A DNA stretch of 64,000 nt. Source: Prolixibacteraceae bacterium. GTDB taxonomy: Bacteria > Bacteroidota > Bacteroidia > Bacteroidales > Prolixibacteraceae. Positions 1-8,365 of this stretch are shown here, piece after piece. How positions within the stretch are numbered: the stretch's first letter is position 1; each line of letters starts with the position of its first letter. Made by a program: the position numbers and the translations under genes. The notes below the pieces were generated by a model. It did not search any database. It was not told where the DNA came from and saw only the letters and a program-made list of their open reading frames with translations. The stretch is taken from contig CP081303.1 of the NCBI GenBank assembly GCA_019720755.1, positions 682,001-746,000 of the forward strand, read 5' to 3'.

Positions 1-502
1 TGTCTCTTTCAAGATGAATTAGAAAGTTTCTTATTAAGTTTCTTTGAAGCGCTTCTGATTCAAAGAGATCACTCTCTTGCTGTTCTCGGATTAGGGTATT
101 TAGAATGTTTTTTACGGATTGGGTTGCTTCACATAGAAGGTCCTCCGTGTTGTTCATAAAGATCGTAAACTGAAAAAGATAGTTGTAGTCGAATGACTCT
201 TTGATAAGAAAATCTGGAGTAAAAACAATCGCATACCCCTCCAACTCATTATTAGGGAAGAACCTTTGAACCTGTCCCATAGCAACAGGAATTACTGTGT
301 TTGCTTGATAGTGGTATTGAGTGAAATCCACTTCATGTATTCCAACCCCTTTGGTGATAATAAGTATCTGAAAAAAATCTAAGCGATGTGCCACATGGGA
401 TTTCGATTTCATAGAGAGAATTTTCTGTATATCGATAATCTCTAACTTGATTCCTTGTTTGTCTCCTCTGAATGGATGTGTCTTTATGTCTGTTGTATTC
501 AT
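1..502 (-). CDS. AraC-family regulator, N-terminal part (cut by window edge)
   Basis: An open frame runs from an ATG at 502 off the left edge, giving about 167 residues with no stop. It begins MNTTDIKTHPFRGDKQGIK and continues with an AraC-type cupin (sensing) domain: a strand-rich stretch around residues 35-95 containing FQILIITKGVGIHEVDF and NTVIPVAMGQVQRFFP, typical of Bacteroidota AraC regulators that read 'the ligand pocket, then FFP'. The C-terminal pair of HTH motifs would lie outside the window. The protein is expected to be a cytoplasmic transcription factor; its target is not visible. Upstream lies the 3' end of the S24 regulator gene in the same direction, 123 bp away. The family is fairly sure, the ligand unknown. 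Confidence 0.8.
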   Translation of the reverse strand, partial: MNTTDIKTHPFRGDKQGIKLEIIDIQKILSMKSKSHVAHRLDFFQILIITKGVGIHEVDFTQYHYQANTVIPVAMGQVQRFFPNNELEGYAIVFTPDFLIKESFDYNYLFQFTIFMNNTEDLLCEATQSVKNILNTLIREQQESDLFESEALQRNLIRNFLIHLERD

Positions 503-574
503 GATGGTGGGTTTTGGACATCCATTTTATATCTCTACCATGAAGATACGAAATTTTATTCTAGGGATTTTGTT

Positions 575-594
575 GGGGGAAGCACATTTCCCCC
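575..594 (-). terminator. Possible terminator hairpin after the S24 regulator gene
   Basis: GGGGGAA (575-581) pairs with TTCCCCC (588-594) around a 6-nt loop. It lies 32 bp past the stop of the minus-strand regulator gene. The stem is short but all strong pairs on one side; the following minus-strand bases (AACAAAATCC) are not a proper T-run, so termination is only suggested. Confidence 0.35.
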
Positions 595-625
595 TTTGTG
601 TTTTTGGTCGTTTGCTAGACAGACT

Positions 626-1315
626 CTAGTGGATATCGAAATCAATCACTCCTTTGGCAATCCAAATCTCTTTGATGTCTGCCATATGAATTTCATAGGG
701 GTGAAAGCTTGGGTTATCCGATGTGAGTTTTAGTCTATTTTCTACCTCACTTTTCTCTATTCGCTTAAATACAATACCATCTTCTTGTGTCAGGATAATA
801 TAACATTTGCCATAGGCAATATGGTTCCAATCTTGAAGATAACTGCTAATAATATAGGATCTATCTTTTATTGGAAGCATCGATTCTCCTGCTATTTGGA
901 AAACGCGATAGGTCTGCTCTCTCTGTAGCTCAGGAAAAGGAAGGTCGAAGTTGATTAAGTTCGATATAAATTGTGGCTCTGCATAACCTTCTGTATACCC
1001 CGCAACCGCTTTGGCTGGAACGATAGATGCCTTCTCTTTGTTGTCATTCTCCACGACAATAGGAAGTATTCGAATACTTTTCCCTTCTTTACCAACTTCT
1101 ATCTTCTCTACCGATAGATCTACATGCAACATTGCATCAATGTCAACGTGAAATGTAGTAGCTAATTTCTGTATGTTCTTTAACGTCGGTATGGTACGAC
1201 CATTTTCATAACTCCCGATGGAAGAAGGAGATATTTCTACTCTTAGGCCCAACTTCTTCTGAGAGAGTCCAAACTGAGTTCTTAAATATTTTATATTAGA
1301 TGCAAGATGTTTCAT
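626..1315 (-). CDS. XRE HTH / S24 peptidase-type regulator (LexA/CI-like)
   Basis: 229 residues in two domains. Residues about 5-60 are a Cro/CI-type HTH (LRTQFGLSQKKLG, then SSIGSYENGRTIP). The C-terminal half is a LexA/CI S24 fold: catalytic Ser145 in AGESMLP and Lys184 in IVFKRIE. An Ala105-Gly106 pair (AVAGYTEGYAEP) sits before it, but this AGY motif is common to the Bacteroidota group and need not be a self-cleavage site. Likely role: a DNA-binding repressor responding to stress or a signal, acting in the cytoplasm. It follows the EamA transporter gene by only 5 bp, so the two are probably co-transcribed, which is an unusual pairing. Nothing phage-like surrounds it, so a chromosomal regulator is more likely than a prophage repressor. 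Confidence 0.85.
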   Translation of the reverse strand: MKHLASNIKYLRTQFGLSQKKLGLRVEISPSSIGSYENGRTIPTLKNIQKLATTFHVDIDAMLHVDLSVEKIEVGKEGKSIRILPIVVENDNKEKASIVPAKAVAGYTEGYAEPQFISNLINFDLPFPELQREQTYRVFQIAGESMLPIKDRSYIISSYLQDWNHIAYGKCYIILTQEDGIVFKRIEKSEVENRLKLTSDNPSFHPYEIHMADIKEIWIAKGVIDFDIH

Positions 1316-1320
1316 ATACT

Positions 1321-2226
1321 TTACGAATTATTTTTTCCTCCAATGATCATAATCGCTCCACCTAATACTCCTGTTGCTCCAACGATGGATAGAAGTGTAA
1401 GATGTTCTGGCGCGACCCAATTGAGTCCTATCTCTCCCATAATACCTAATAATATAAAGGTTAGGACAGGATTTAAGGTAATAATGATACTTACGTTATT
1501 GGCTTTGGTGTATTTTAGTGCCTCTGCCAAAGCACCATAAGCTAGAAGCGTATTCAACCCTAAGAATATCACGATAGCCCATTGAAGTACCGAAAGATCA
1601 ACTAGTTTGCTTAGATCTGCTTGAGCTAAGAAGATAAGGGTGGCTGCTCCATAGATAAATAGGTTAAGCTGTGTGGTGTTGTATTTCTGTACCAACTTCT
1701 TTTGAAGTATCGCATAGATTGCCCACATGGTTCCTCCAAAAAGAGTCCATAAGTTCCCAGCAATATACTGTCCACTAGTGCCTAGTAGATGTACCAGCTT
1801 CTCTCTAAAGAATAGTGTGAATCCAGCCAATGCAACTACAAAGCCCATCTTCTGTAGACTACTTAACTTCTCTTTAAAGATAAAAACTCCTGACAATGCC
1901 AATAATATAGGCCCCCACTGTATGAGTATCTGGGCATTTCCAGGAGACGTTAGATGGATTCCTTGCATGTAACCTAGATAGTTTGCAGAGAGGCAAATCG
2001 TTGCGATTACTAGCATTATAGGTGGGCGCTTAAAGATCGAGAAATATTCTCTCTTTCCTCGAGCTAGTACGATAATCATCAAGCATATAAATGCCACCGA
2101 GAATCGAGCAAAAACAATGGTTTGCGAGTCTAGGAATTGGGAGGCCATTTTTAATATTATGGCAAGAAATCCCCACAAAAGGGCTGTGAAACATGCGTAA
2201 AGAATCCCTCTCTTATTGTCGCTCAT
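1321..2226 (-). CDS. EamA/DMT-superfamily transporter
   Basis: 301 residues with about ten hydrophobic segments arranged as two similar EamA halves (roughly residues 8-140 and 155-290), the usual layout and size for drug/metabolite transporters of the inner membrane. It starts GILYACFTALLWGFLAIILK, and the second half has the typical GGTMWAIYAILQKK. Substrate cannot be told from sequence; members export or import amino acids, nucleotides or other metabolites. The gene starts 28 bp after the pheT terminator and runs into the S24 regulator gene with a 5-bp gap, suggesting a two-gene operon with its own promoter just upstream, although I see no clear consensus there. Confidence 0.85.
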   Translation of the reverse strand: MSDNKRGILYACFTALLWGFLAIILKMASQFLDSQTIVFARFSVAFICLMIIVLARGKREYFSIFKRPPIMLVIATICLSANYLGYMQGIHLTSPGNAQILIQWGPILLALSGVFIFKEKLSSLQKMGFVVALAGFTLFFREKLVHLLGTSGQYIAGNLWTLFGGTMWAIYAILQKKLVQKYNTTQLNLFIYGAATLIFLAQADLSKLVDLSVLQWAIVIFLGLNTLLAYGALAEALKYTKANNVSIIITLNPVLTFILLGIMGEIGLNWVAPEHLTLLSIVGATGVLGGAIMIIGGKNNS

Positions 2227-2266
2227 GCGCTTTGTTTTATTCGAAGTGGATATATAATCTTATAAA

Positions 2267-2298
2267 AGAAAGGTCAATCGTATTCGATTGACCTTTCT
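2267..2298 (-). terminator. Rho-independent terminator of pheT
   Basis: A perfect 14-bp inverted repeat (AGAAAGGTCAATCG and its complement) with a 4-nt loop, read on the minus strand and followed by TTTTAT. It lies 37 bp past the pheT stop. Confidence 0.85.
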
Positions 2299-2334
2299 GT
2301 AATCTATTATTGAACGTGATATTTCAAATCAATA

Positions 2335-4791
2335 CTAACGAAGTGTTGCTCCTACTTGGTGTTCAAATGATTTAATCATCTTATTCATGATCTTATCAAT
2401 CTGTTTGTCTTTCAACGTTGCTTTGTCATCGCGTAAGATAAAACTTAATGCATAAGACTTTTTGCCATCAGGAAGATGCTCTCCTTCGTATACATCAAAG
2501 ATATCTACTTTACGAAGCAAGTTCTTCTCTCCTTTAAGCGCAATGGCTTTTAGTTGATCGAAAGAGACTGATTTGTCTACCAATAGTGCAAGGTCACGAC
2601 GCACTTCCGGATATTTAGGAAGTGGTGTGTATTGTACTTTTTGCTTTTTCAATGCCTTCAACACTGTCGACCAGTGGATGTCTGCATAGAATGCGGTATT
2701 TTTGATGCCGTTCTTCTTGAGTAGTGATGGTGCTACATAACCTAAAGTGGCCAATACTTTTGGTCCTTGACAAATCATGATCGCATCGCTATAGATATCT
2801 TCTGTGCAGCTCTTTATTTGAGTCTTATCCTCTGTAATACCTAACTTCTCGAAGATATTAAGAACATACGATTTCAATGTAAAGAATGATGCAGCAGCTG
2901 GTTCACCATGCCATCCTTCAGACTCTTTGTTTCCAACAAGCCATAAGCCTAGATGCTCCTCTTCATGATATCTTTTTACTGGATTGTCTGTTTCGATGGT
3001 CTCATCGTAACGATATACATTCCCAAATTCATATAGAGATAGATCTCCATTTCTGAAGTTTGTGTTACGCTCTATTGATTCTAATCCACCGAAAAGAAGG
3101 TTCTGACGCATCACGTTTAGATCTTGTGATAGTGGATTGAATAATTTTACCAAATTATCCGCAGGATAAGTTGTTAGTCCTTCATAGTTGGACGCTTTTC
3201 CTAGTGAGTTACACCAGATTTCATTGAAACCACAAGCTGAAAGTGAATCAGAAACCATATTCTGTAACTTATGCTTATTCGGTTTATGTGAATATTGAAT
3301 AGTCGATTTAACGGCTGTTCCTGGCTGTACATTATTGTATCCATAGATACGTAGAATATCCTCGATCACATCTGCTTCTCTTTGAACATCTACACGATAT
3401 GCAGGAACTTTAAGATCCCAATTCTCTTCGTCTACTTTGTGGATCTCTACTTCAAGAGCTGTAAGGATCTTTTCAATTGTAGTATCACAAATCTCTTTCC
3501 CAATCAATCTACGTGCGTTCGCAGGCTTGAATGCAATCTCAAATGGTGCTGTTGGAGCATCTGCTGAGGCAACACGTTGTATGTCTCCTGCAATGATACC
3601 ACCCGCAATGGTTTGAATCAACAATGCAGCACGCTTTAGTGCATACTCATTGCCATTTGGATCTACACCTCTTTCGAAACGGAATGAAGAGTCCGTGCTT
3701 ATTGCATGTCTACGTGCAGTCTTACGTACATATACAGGATTGAAATAAGCACTCTCTAGGAAGATATCGGTAGTTGCGTTTTGAACGCCTGATTCAAGAC
3801 CCCCGAAAACTCCTGCAATACACATGCCTTCGCTTTCGTTACAGATCATCAAATCTTTCTCATCCAATTCTCTCTCTACCTCGTCTAGTGTAGTGAACTT
3901 CGTCCCTTGGGCTAAGGTATCTACAATGATTTTGTTCCCTTTGATCTTTGCCATGTCAAATGCATGAAGTGGCTGACCTGTTTCGAATAGAACAAAGTTG
4001 GTGATATCCACAATATTATTGATCGGAGTCAATCCAATAGCGATAAGTCGTTTTTGTAACCACTCTGGTGAACTCTCCACTTTTACTCCTTTGATGCTTA
4101 CTCCTGTATAGATTGGGCAAGCCTCTTGATTACGAACATCAATAGTAATAGGTGCTGTCGCTTCATTCACAACAAACGAATCTACAGGTTCCACTCTGTA
4201 GCTTACATCCTCTTGTTGTTTTAGATATGCAGCAAGGTCTCTGGCAACCCCAATGTGAGATGCACCATCTACACGGTTTGGTGTAAGATCGATCTCAATG
4301 ATATATTCGTTTTCTACGTTGAAGTACTCTGATGCAGGTTGACCAACGGGTGCATCTGCAGGTAGTACCATGATACCATCATGACTCTCTCCTAGGCCGA
4401 TCTCGTCTTCTGCGCAGATCATACCCATAGATACCTCTCCACGAATCTTCGACTTCTTGATCTTAAATTCGCTGTCTCCATCGTATAGTATTGTTCCTAC
4501 TACTGCCACAACCACTTTCTGTCCAGCAGCAACATTGGGCGCTCCACAAACAATAGGTAAGAGTTCCTCTTCTCCAACATTTACAGTCGTCTTTGACAAA
4601 TGGTCTGAGTCAGGATGTGGCCCACAGGTTACTACTTCTCCAATAACCAATCCTTTTAAACCACCTTTGATGGTTTCCACTTCCTCAATACCGCCAACTT
4701 CCAATCCTGTCTGTGTGAGGATGGACGAAAGCTCTGCAGGAGATAGATCTGTATCTATATATTCCTTTAACCAACTATACGAAATATTCAT
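2335..4791 (-). CDS. pheT: Phenylalanine--tRNA ligase beta subunit
   Basis: 818 residues, the normal length for PheT. Domains in order: N-terminal MNISYSWLKEYID, tRNA-binding EMAP-like domain (about 40-150, GLVIGEVVTCGPHPDSDHL), B3/B4 editing region (about 215-390, ITNFVLFETGQPLHAFD), B5 domain, the catalytic-like core with SFRFERGVDPNG, and a C-terminal anticodon-binding FDX-ACB domain (YPEVRRDLALLVD). With the alpha subunit (pheS, not in this window) it charges tRNA-Phe in the cytoplasm as an alpha2-beta2 enzyme. It is a single-gene transcription unit here: consensus promoter upstream, terminator downstream. Nothing looks degenerate. Confidence 0.98.
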   Translation of the reverse strand: MNISYSWLKEYIDTDLSPAELSSILTQTGLEVGGIEEVETIKGGLKGLVIGEVVTCGPHPDSDHLSKTTVNVGEEELLPIVCGAPNVAAGQKVVVAVVGTILYDGDSEFKIKKSKIRGEVSMGMICAEDEIGLGESHDGIMVLPADAPVGQPASEYFNVENEYIIEIDLTPNRVDGASHIGVARDLAAYLKQQEDVSYRVEPVDSFVVNEATAPITIDVRNQEACPIYTGVSIKGVKVESSPEWLQKRLIAIGLTPINNIVDITNFVLFETGQPLHAFDMAKIKGNKIIVDTLAQGTKFTTLDEVERELDEKDLMICNESEGMCIAGVFGGLESGVQNATTDIFLESAYFNPVYVRKTARRHAISTDSSFRFERGVDPNGNEYALKRAALLIQTIAGGIIAGDIQRVASADAPTAPFEIAFKPANARRLIGKEICDTTIEKILTALEVEIHKVDEENWDLKVPAYRVDVQREADVIEDILRIYGYNNVQPGTAVKSTIQYSHKPNKHKLQNMVSDSLSACGFNEIWCNSLGKASNYEGLTTYPADNLVKLFNPLSQDLNVMRQNLLFGGLESIERNTNFRNGDLSLYEFGNVYRYDETIETDNPVKRYHEEEHLGLWLVGNKESEGWHGEPAAASFFTLKSYVLNIFEKLGITEDKTQIKSCTEDIYSDAIMICQGPKVLATLGYVAPSLLKKNGIKNTAFYADIHWSTVLKALKKQKVQYTPLPKYPEVRRDLALLVDKSVSFDQLKAIALKGEKNLLRKVDIFDVYEGEHLPDGKKSYALSFILRDDKATLKDKQIDKIMNKMIKSFEHQVGATLR

Positions 4792-4853
4792 TTTATATAA
4801 GGTATTTTTAACTTGCTTTTGATCACTTTTTTATCTCTAATATACGAGACCCA

Positions 4854-4885
4854 CAAAGGTAACCAAAACGGATTGATTCGACAAA
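4854..4885 (-). promoter_or_regulatory. pheT promoter, Bacteroidota type
   Basis: On the minus strand TTTG (4885-4882), 20 nt, then TACCTTTG (4861-4854), an exact match to the TTTG / TAnnTTTG primary-sigma promoter. Start of transcription would fall near 4847, about 55 nt before the pheT ATG. Confidence 0.75.
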
Positions 4886-5152
4886 TTGTGTTTTCTTTAT
4901 TTCATCGCCATAATTGCTTTTCATTTTTGCCTTTTATCGTGAAATGATGGCTTCTCTCTTCATTTTATACGAACATCTTACTCCCTTGCTTTATGCGAAA
5001 TATTCTATCTTGACTCTTCGTTAATTTTTTTGTAGTATGTCTGTTTGGTGTAATAGTATATTATTATTTTGTTTAATCGATTGTTGTTTAGGGGTATAGG
5101 TTGTTTTGTTTGAAAGTAGTGTACAAAAAAGTCCTTTAAATATTTGGATATT

Positions 5153-5170
5153 TATATCGTAAGCGATATA
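5153..5170. promoter_or_regulatory. Candidate OhrR operator upstream of gpx
   Basis: TATATCG-TAAG-CGATATA, a perfect 7-bp dyad with a 4-nt centre, followed directly by AATTGTAT. It sits 30-47 bp before the gpx start, in the promoter zone of an operon whose second gene is an OhrR-type repressor; OhrR sites are AT-rich dyads often containing AATTGTA halves. Assignment is inferred from position. The rest of 4886-5199 has no other gene I can support. Confidence 0.45.
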
Positions 5171-5199
5171 ATTGTATAAGATTTAAAAATATACATGTT

Positions 5200-5679
5200 A
5201 TGAGATTCTATGATTTTAATGCAAAGAGCCTACAAGGCAAAGACCTATCGATGTCTGATTTTCAAGGAAAAGTGGTGATTGTGGTAAACACTGCTAGTAA
5301 ATGTGGATTGACACCTCAATACGAAGGGCTAGAAGCTTTGTATCAAAAATATAAGTCAGAGGGCTTGGTGATTTTAGGTTTTCCATGTAATCAATTTGGG
5401 AATCAAGAGCCAGGGGGAGCAAAGGAGATAAGTGAAGGTTGTTTGATTAATTATGGAGTCTCTTTCCCAATGTTTTCAAAAGTAGATGTAAATGGAGAGC
5501 ATGCGCATCCTATATTTAAATATTTACGTTCTCAATTAGGTGGCTGGTTTGGTTCAAAAGTAAAATGGAATTTTACTAAGTTTGTTGTGGATAAAGAAGG
5601 AACACCAGTAAAACGCTTTGGACCGATGGATAAACCAGAGAAGATGGATTCTTATATCCAGAAATTACTACAAAAATAG
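5200..5679 (+). CDS. gpx: Glutathione peroxidase-family (thioredoxin-dependent) peroxidase
   Basis: 159 residues, the usual bacterial GPx/BtuE length, no signal peptide. The peroxidatic residue is Cys35 (TASKCGLTP) in place of selenocysteine; Gln69 (FGNQEPG) and the Trp-Asn of VKWNFTKF complete the tetrad. Cys81 (SEGCLINYG) matches the resolving cysteine of thioredoxin-dependent members, so it probably reduces organic and lipid hydroperoxides with thioredoxin rather than glutathione. The ATG lies in the sequence GTTATG, as does that of the next gene. ohrR begins 8 bp downstream, so the pair forms one peroxide-response operon, most likely repressed by OhrR until the repressor is oxidised. Confidence 0.95.
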   Translation: MRFYDFNAKSLQGKDLSMSDFQGKVVIVVNTASKCGLTPQYEGLEALYQKYKSEGLVILGFPCNQFGNQEPGGAKEISEGCLINYGVSFPMFSKVDVNGEHAHPIFKYLRSQLGGWFGSKVKWNFTKFVVDKEGTPVKRFGPMDKPEKMDSYIQKLLQK

Positions 5680-5687
5680 ATGTTGTT

Positions 5688-6119
5688 ATGGAACAATTAA
5701 AGCTGTCAAACCAATTTTGCTTTCCCTTTTATGTGGCCAATAGGATGATTACCAAGTTGTATCAGCCAATATTAGAAAATCATGGATTAACGTATCCACA
5801 GTATTTGGTCTTGATGGTGTTATGGGAAAATGATGCTTTGCCTGTAAAAGAGATAGGCAAAGCATTGTATCTCAATACCAATACTTTGACCCCACTCCTG
5901 AAGAGAATGGAAGCAATGGAGCTGATTACTCGAAAACGGGATACTGTGGATGAGAGAAAGGTATACATTAAACTTACCCAAAAAGCCAACGATATCCAAC
6001 AGGATATGGCATGTGTTCCCATGGAACTATTTACCAAGTTGGGGATGCCGTTAGATCAAATGAAGAGAATCAAATCGGACCTTCAAACGGTTATCGAAGC
6101 ACTCGAAAATACCAAATAG
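5688..6119 (+). CDS. ohrR: OhrR-type MarR regulator, organic-hydroperoxide sensor
   Basis: 143 residues, MarR winged-helix fold. The N-terminal LSNQFCFPFY followed by LYQPILENHGLTYPQYLVL is the OhrR signature: Cys11 corresponds to the single redox-sensing cysteine of the family (Cys15 in the Bacillus protein), and the two Tyr residues that bind its sulfenate are nearby. The recognition region is LYLNTNTLTPLLKRMEAMEL, and the wing contains DERKVYIKLT. Another cysteine occurs near residue 107 (DMACVP), so a two-Cys mechanism is also possible. Expected to repress gpx-ohrR and be released by organic peroxide. Spacing to gpx (8 bp) supports co-transcription. Confidence 0.9.
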   Translation: MEQLKLSNQFCFPFYVANRMITKLYQPILENHGLTYPQYLVLMVLWENDALPVKEIGKALYLNTNTLTPLLKRMEAMELITRKRDTVDERKVYIKLTQKANDIQQDMACVPMELFTKLGMPLDQMKRIKSDLQTVIEALENTK

Positions 6120-6337
6120 TTTTATTCTAAAGGTTATACAACGCAATTAAAAATATATAATAATTTATTGATAATAGTTTAGGAGATTATATTGCCGATG
6201 TTGGCCTTTTATCTTTGAATTTACTTTTCGCAATGGTTATAATTTCCCTCTATTTTTATCTCAAATAAGAGGAGAAAGACTACAGGGAATCATCCCCAAA
6301 TCATTGGAAAATAACCCATGTTTCCTTCGTACTTCCT

Positions 6338-6398
6338 TTACCCTTCAGTTACCCTTCCTTTACCCTTTGGTTACTCCCAGAGTAACCAAAGGGTAAAG
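6338..6398. repeat. 11-bp direct repeats leading into a 19-bp perfect dyad (copy 1)
   Basis: Three consecutive 11-bp units, TTACCCTTCAG, TTACCCTTCCT and TTACCCTTTGG (6338-6370), are followed by TTACTC, a CCA centre, and an inverted arm. The arms 6358-6376 and 6380-6398 are perfectly complementary over 19 bp. No T-run follows on either strand, so it is not a standard terminator. A second element with the same plan is at 36185-36247. The rest of the gap between ohrR and the next gene (6120-6565) holds no gene I can support. Confidence 0.85.
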
Positions 6399-6565
6399 AA
6401 AACCTATCTAATGGGTAGTAAATGGTAGGCTTTTCTCTAATTCTTGTTTTTTTGAAGTGTTGCTTTCCCATAATATTTTTAGCATCCTTGATCGATGTAA
6501 TTCAAAGAATTGTGAAACGTGTCAAAAATTATTATTTTGTACATGATTTTTACTGAGATAAATTC

Positions 6566-7156
6566 ATGCATAACATAATAGATAGTATACGAAAGTTTTA
6601 CCCTGTGTCCGAGGACTCTTTGATGGCATTGACATCGAAGTATGTTAAGAAAGAGGTGGCAGCCAATGAACTGGTCATAAGAGGAGGACATATGAATAGA
6701 TATGTCTATTTCATAGAAAAAGGCTTATGTCGATCTTATTGTAATGTGGATGGGGAAGAGGTTACTTCTTGGTTTAGCCGTGAAGGCGATATTACTTTTG
6801 CATTGCTGTCACTATATCGAAATGAACCAGGATTTGAGTTTGTTGAGACGGTAGAACCTACTACTTTTTATTTAATAGAGATTGAGGAACTCAATAAACT
6901 ATATACTACCCATATTGATATTGCAAATTGGTCGAGAGTGGTTCATCAAGAGTGTGTCTTAGGTTTGCAAACCCGACGTATTGAGAGACTTCGAAAAGGA
7001 GCAAAAGAGCGTTATGAGCTATTGATGAGAGAGCAACCCGATCTTTTTACTAGAGTGAAGATGAGCCATCTTGCTTCCTTTCTTGGAATGACCCCACAGC
7101 ATTTAAGTAAGGTGAGGGGAGATCGCAACCAAGAAGATATCAGTCCAATATATTAA
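6566..7156 (+). CDS. Crp/Fnr-family transcriptional regulator
   Basis: 196 residues. An N-terminal cyclic-nucleotide-binding-like beta-roll (about residues 20-125, with NRYVYFIEKGLCRSYC and SREGDITFALLSLYR) is joined to a C-terminal HTH (about 150-190, MSHLASFLGMTPQHLSKVRG). No cysteine cluster for an Fe-S centre and no conserved Crp cAMP-binding Arg-Ser pair is evident, so the ligand is unknown; this matches the many small Bacteroidota Crp/Fnr proteins that act as simple activators. It is followed after 87 bp by two membrane acyltransferase-like genes on the same strand, which it may control. Confidence 0.9.
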   Translation: MHNIIDSIRKFYPVSEDSLMALTSKYVKKEVAANELVIRGGHMNRYVYFIEKGLCRSYCNVDGEEVTSWFSREGDITFALLSLYRNEPGFEFVETVEPTTFYLIEIEELNKLYTTHIDIANWSRVVHQECVLGLQTRRIERLRKGAKERYELLMREQPDLFTRVKMSHLASFLGMTPQHLSKVRGDRNQEDISPIY

Positions 7157-7243
7157 ATCGATAAGTTCGCTTTTTAATATAGATTAATGGAAGTCACTTT
7201 TTTATGAGATAAGTTTGTTTGTTTAATTGCTAATATCAATAAA

Positions 7244-8347
7244 ATGGAACAAACTTTATCTTCACAGAAACGAATAGGTTATATGGACCTGGTCAGAGTA
7301 ATCGCATGTTTTATGGTTATGATGATCCATGTTCGTTTTGCTTTTGACTTGAAAACAGAAACTGCCACACAGTTCTATGTCGCTTTTCTTCGTCCTTGTG
7401 TGCCCTTCTTTATTATGATCTCGGGAGCACTACTCTTGCCTCTTAAAAATGATTCTTATACGTTCTTCAAGAAACGGTTTTCTCGTGTTTTAATCCCATT
7501 TCTCTTTTGGTCTGTTGTTTATGTTTTTCTTCCTGCCCCTACAAAAATAAATTTTGGGGGTATCGAAAATGCGCTTACCACTAGTGACTTGTCCCCAATA
7601 GTAAAGAGTTTGTTGATGATTCCAATCAATTTTACTTGGGTGAATGTGCATTTTTGGTTTATGTATACCATCCTTGGTCTCTATCTCTTTATGCCTGTGA
7701 TCTCTCCGTGGATAGAAAAAACGAGCAAAAGAGGGGTGGAGGCTTTTTTATGTGTATGGGGCTTCACCACCATTTTGTTTTATGCAGAAATATGGTTTCC
7801 CGAGATGCTTGGTGTTTGTGATTGGAATGAGTTTGGGATGTTCTATAATTTTGGAGGGTATCTAGGATATTTGATTTTAGGTTACTATTTAAGACGATAT
7901 AACACCCTCTCTAGAATGTTGTCGATATCTATCGGGTTGATTCTGTTTTCTGTAGGTGGTTATTTTACTTTGAAGGGGCTTCTCTACTCTTTAGAACATG
8001 CAGATAAGATGTATTGGATAGCAGTGGAGTCGCAGAAAGTGGAGTTCTTTATCAACAACCTCTCTATCAATGTGGTGATGATGACTGCTGGCTTGTTTAT
8101 GGTTCTTCAAAAGATTTCAATTGGAGGCATTCCTGCCAAGATCGTACAAGAACTCTCTAAATATAGTTATGGAATCTTCTTGGTACACTATTTTATCAAT
8201 ATTTGGTTACTCTCTTTGGTTGGACAATGGGATGGTTTGAATGCTTGGATTGGTCAACCACTATTTGCTGTGATTGTATTTGTTGCCTCATATCTATTTG
8301 TAAAGGCTCTATCTTTTATTCCGAATTCAAAGTATCTGTTAGGCTAA
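7244..8347 (+). CDS. Acyltransferase 3-family membrane protein
   Basis: 367 residues with about ten hydrophobic segments and the family start RIGYMDLVRVIACFMVMMIH, where the His25-region residue lies at the end of the first helix as in OafA-like enzymes. Further family features are PFFIMISGALL and HFWFMYTILGLYLFMP. These integral inner-membrane proteins transfer acetyl or other acyl groups to surface sugars or lipids; the acceptor here is not known. The next gene, a DUF418-type relative, begins 18 bp later, so the two are likely one transcription unit. Confidence 0.85.
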   Translation: MEQTLSSQKRIGYMDLVRVIACFMVMMIHVRFAFDLKTETATQFYVAFLRPCVPFFIMISGALLLPLKNDSYTFFKKRFSRVLIPFLFWSVVYVFLPAPTKINFGGIENALTTSDLSPIVKSLLMIPINFTWVNVHFWFMYTILGLYLFMPVISPWIEKTSKRGVEAFLCVWGFTTILFYAEIWFPEMLGVCDWNEFGMFYNFGGYLGYLILGYYLRRYNTLSRMLSISIGLILFSVGGYFTLKGLLYSLEHADKMYWIAVESQKVEFFINNLSINVVMMTAGLFMVLQKISIGGIPAKIVQELSKYSYGIFLVHYFINIWLLSLVGQWDGLNAWIGQPLFAVIVFVASYLFVKALSFIPNSKYLLG

Positions 8348-8365
8348 TTGATTTAATAGAGATAG

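Noticed and set aside
626-1315. Prophage repressor
   Set aside because: No phage genes nearby; S24/XRE regulators are common in Bacteroidota chromosomes.
4792-4853. T-box or Phe leader peptide for pheT
   Set aside because: No Phe-rich frame, no terminator/antiterminator pair in the short leader.
6338-6398. Rho-independent terminator of ohrR
   Set aside because: Stem is perfect but 220 bp past the stop and without a T-run on either strand.
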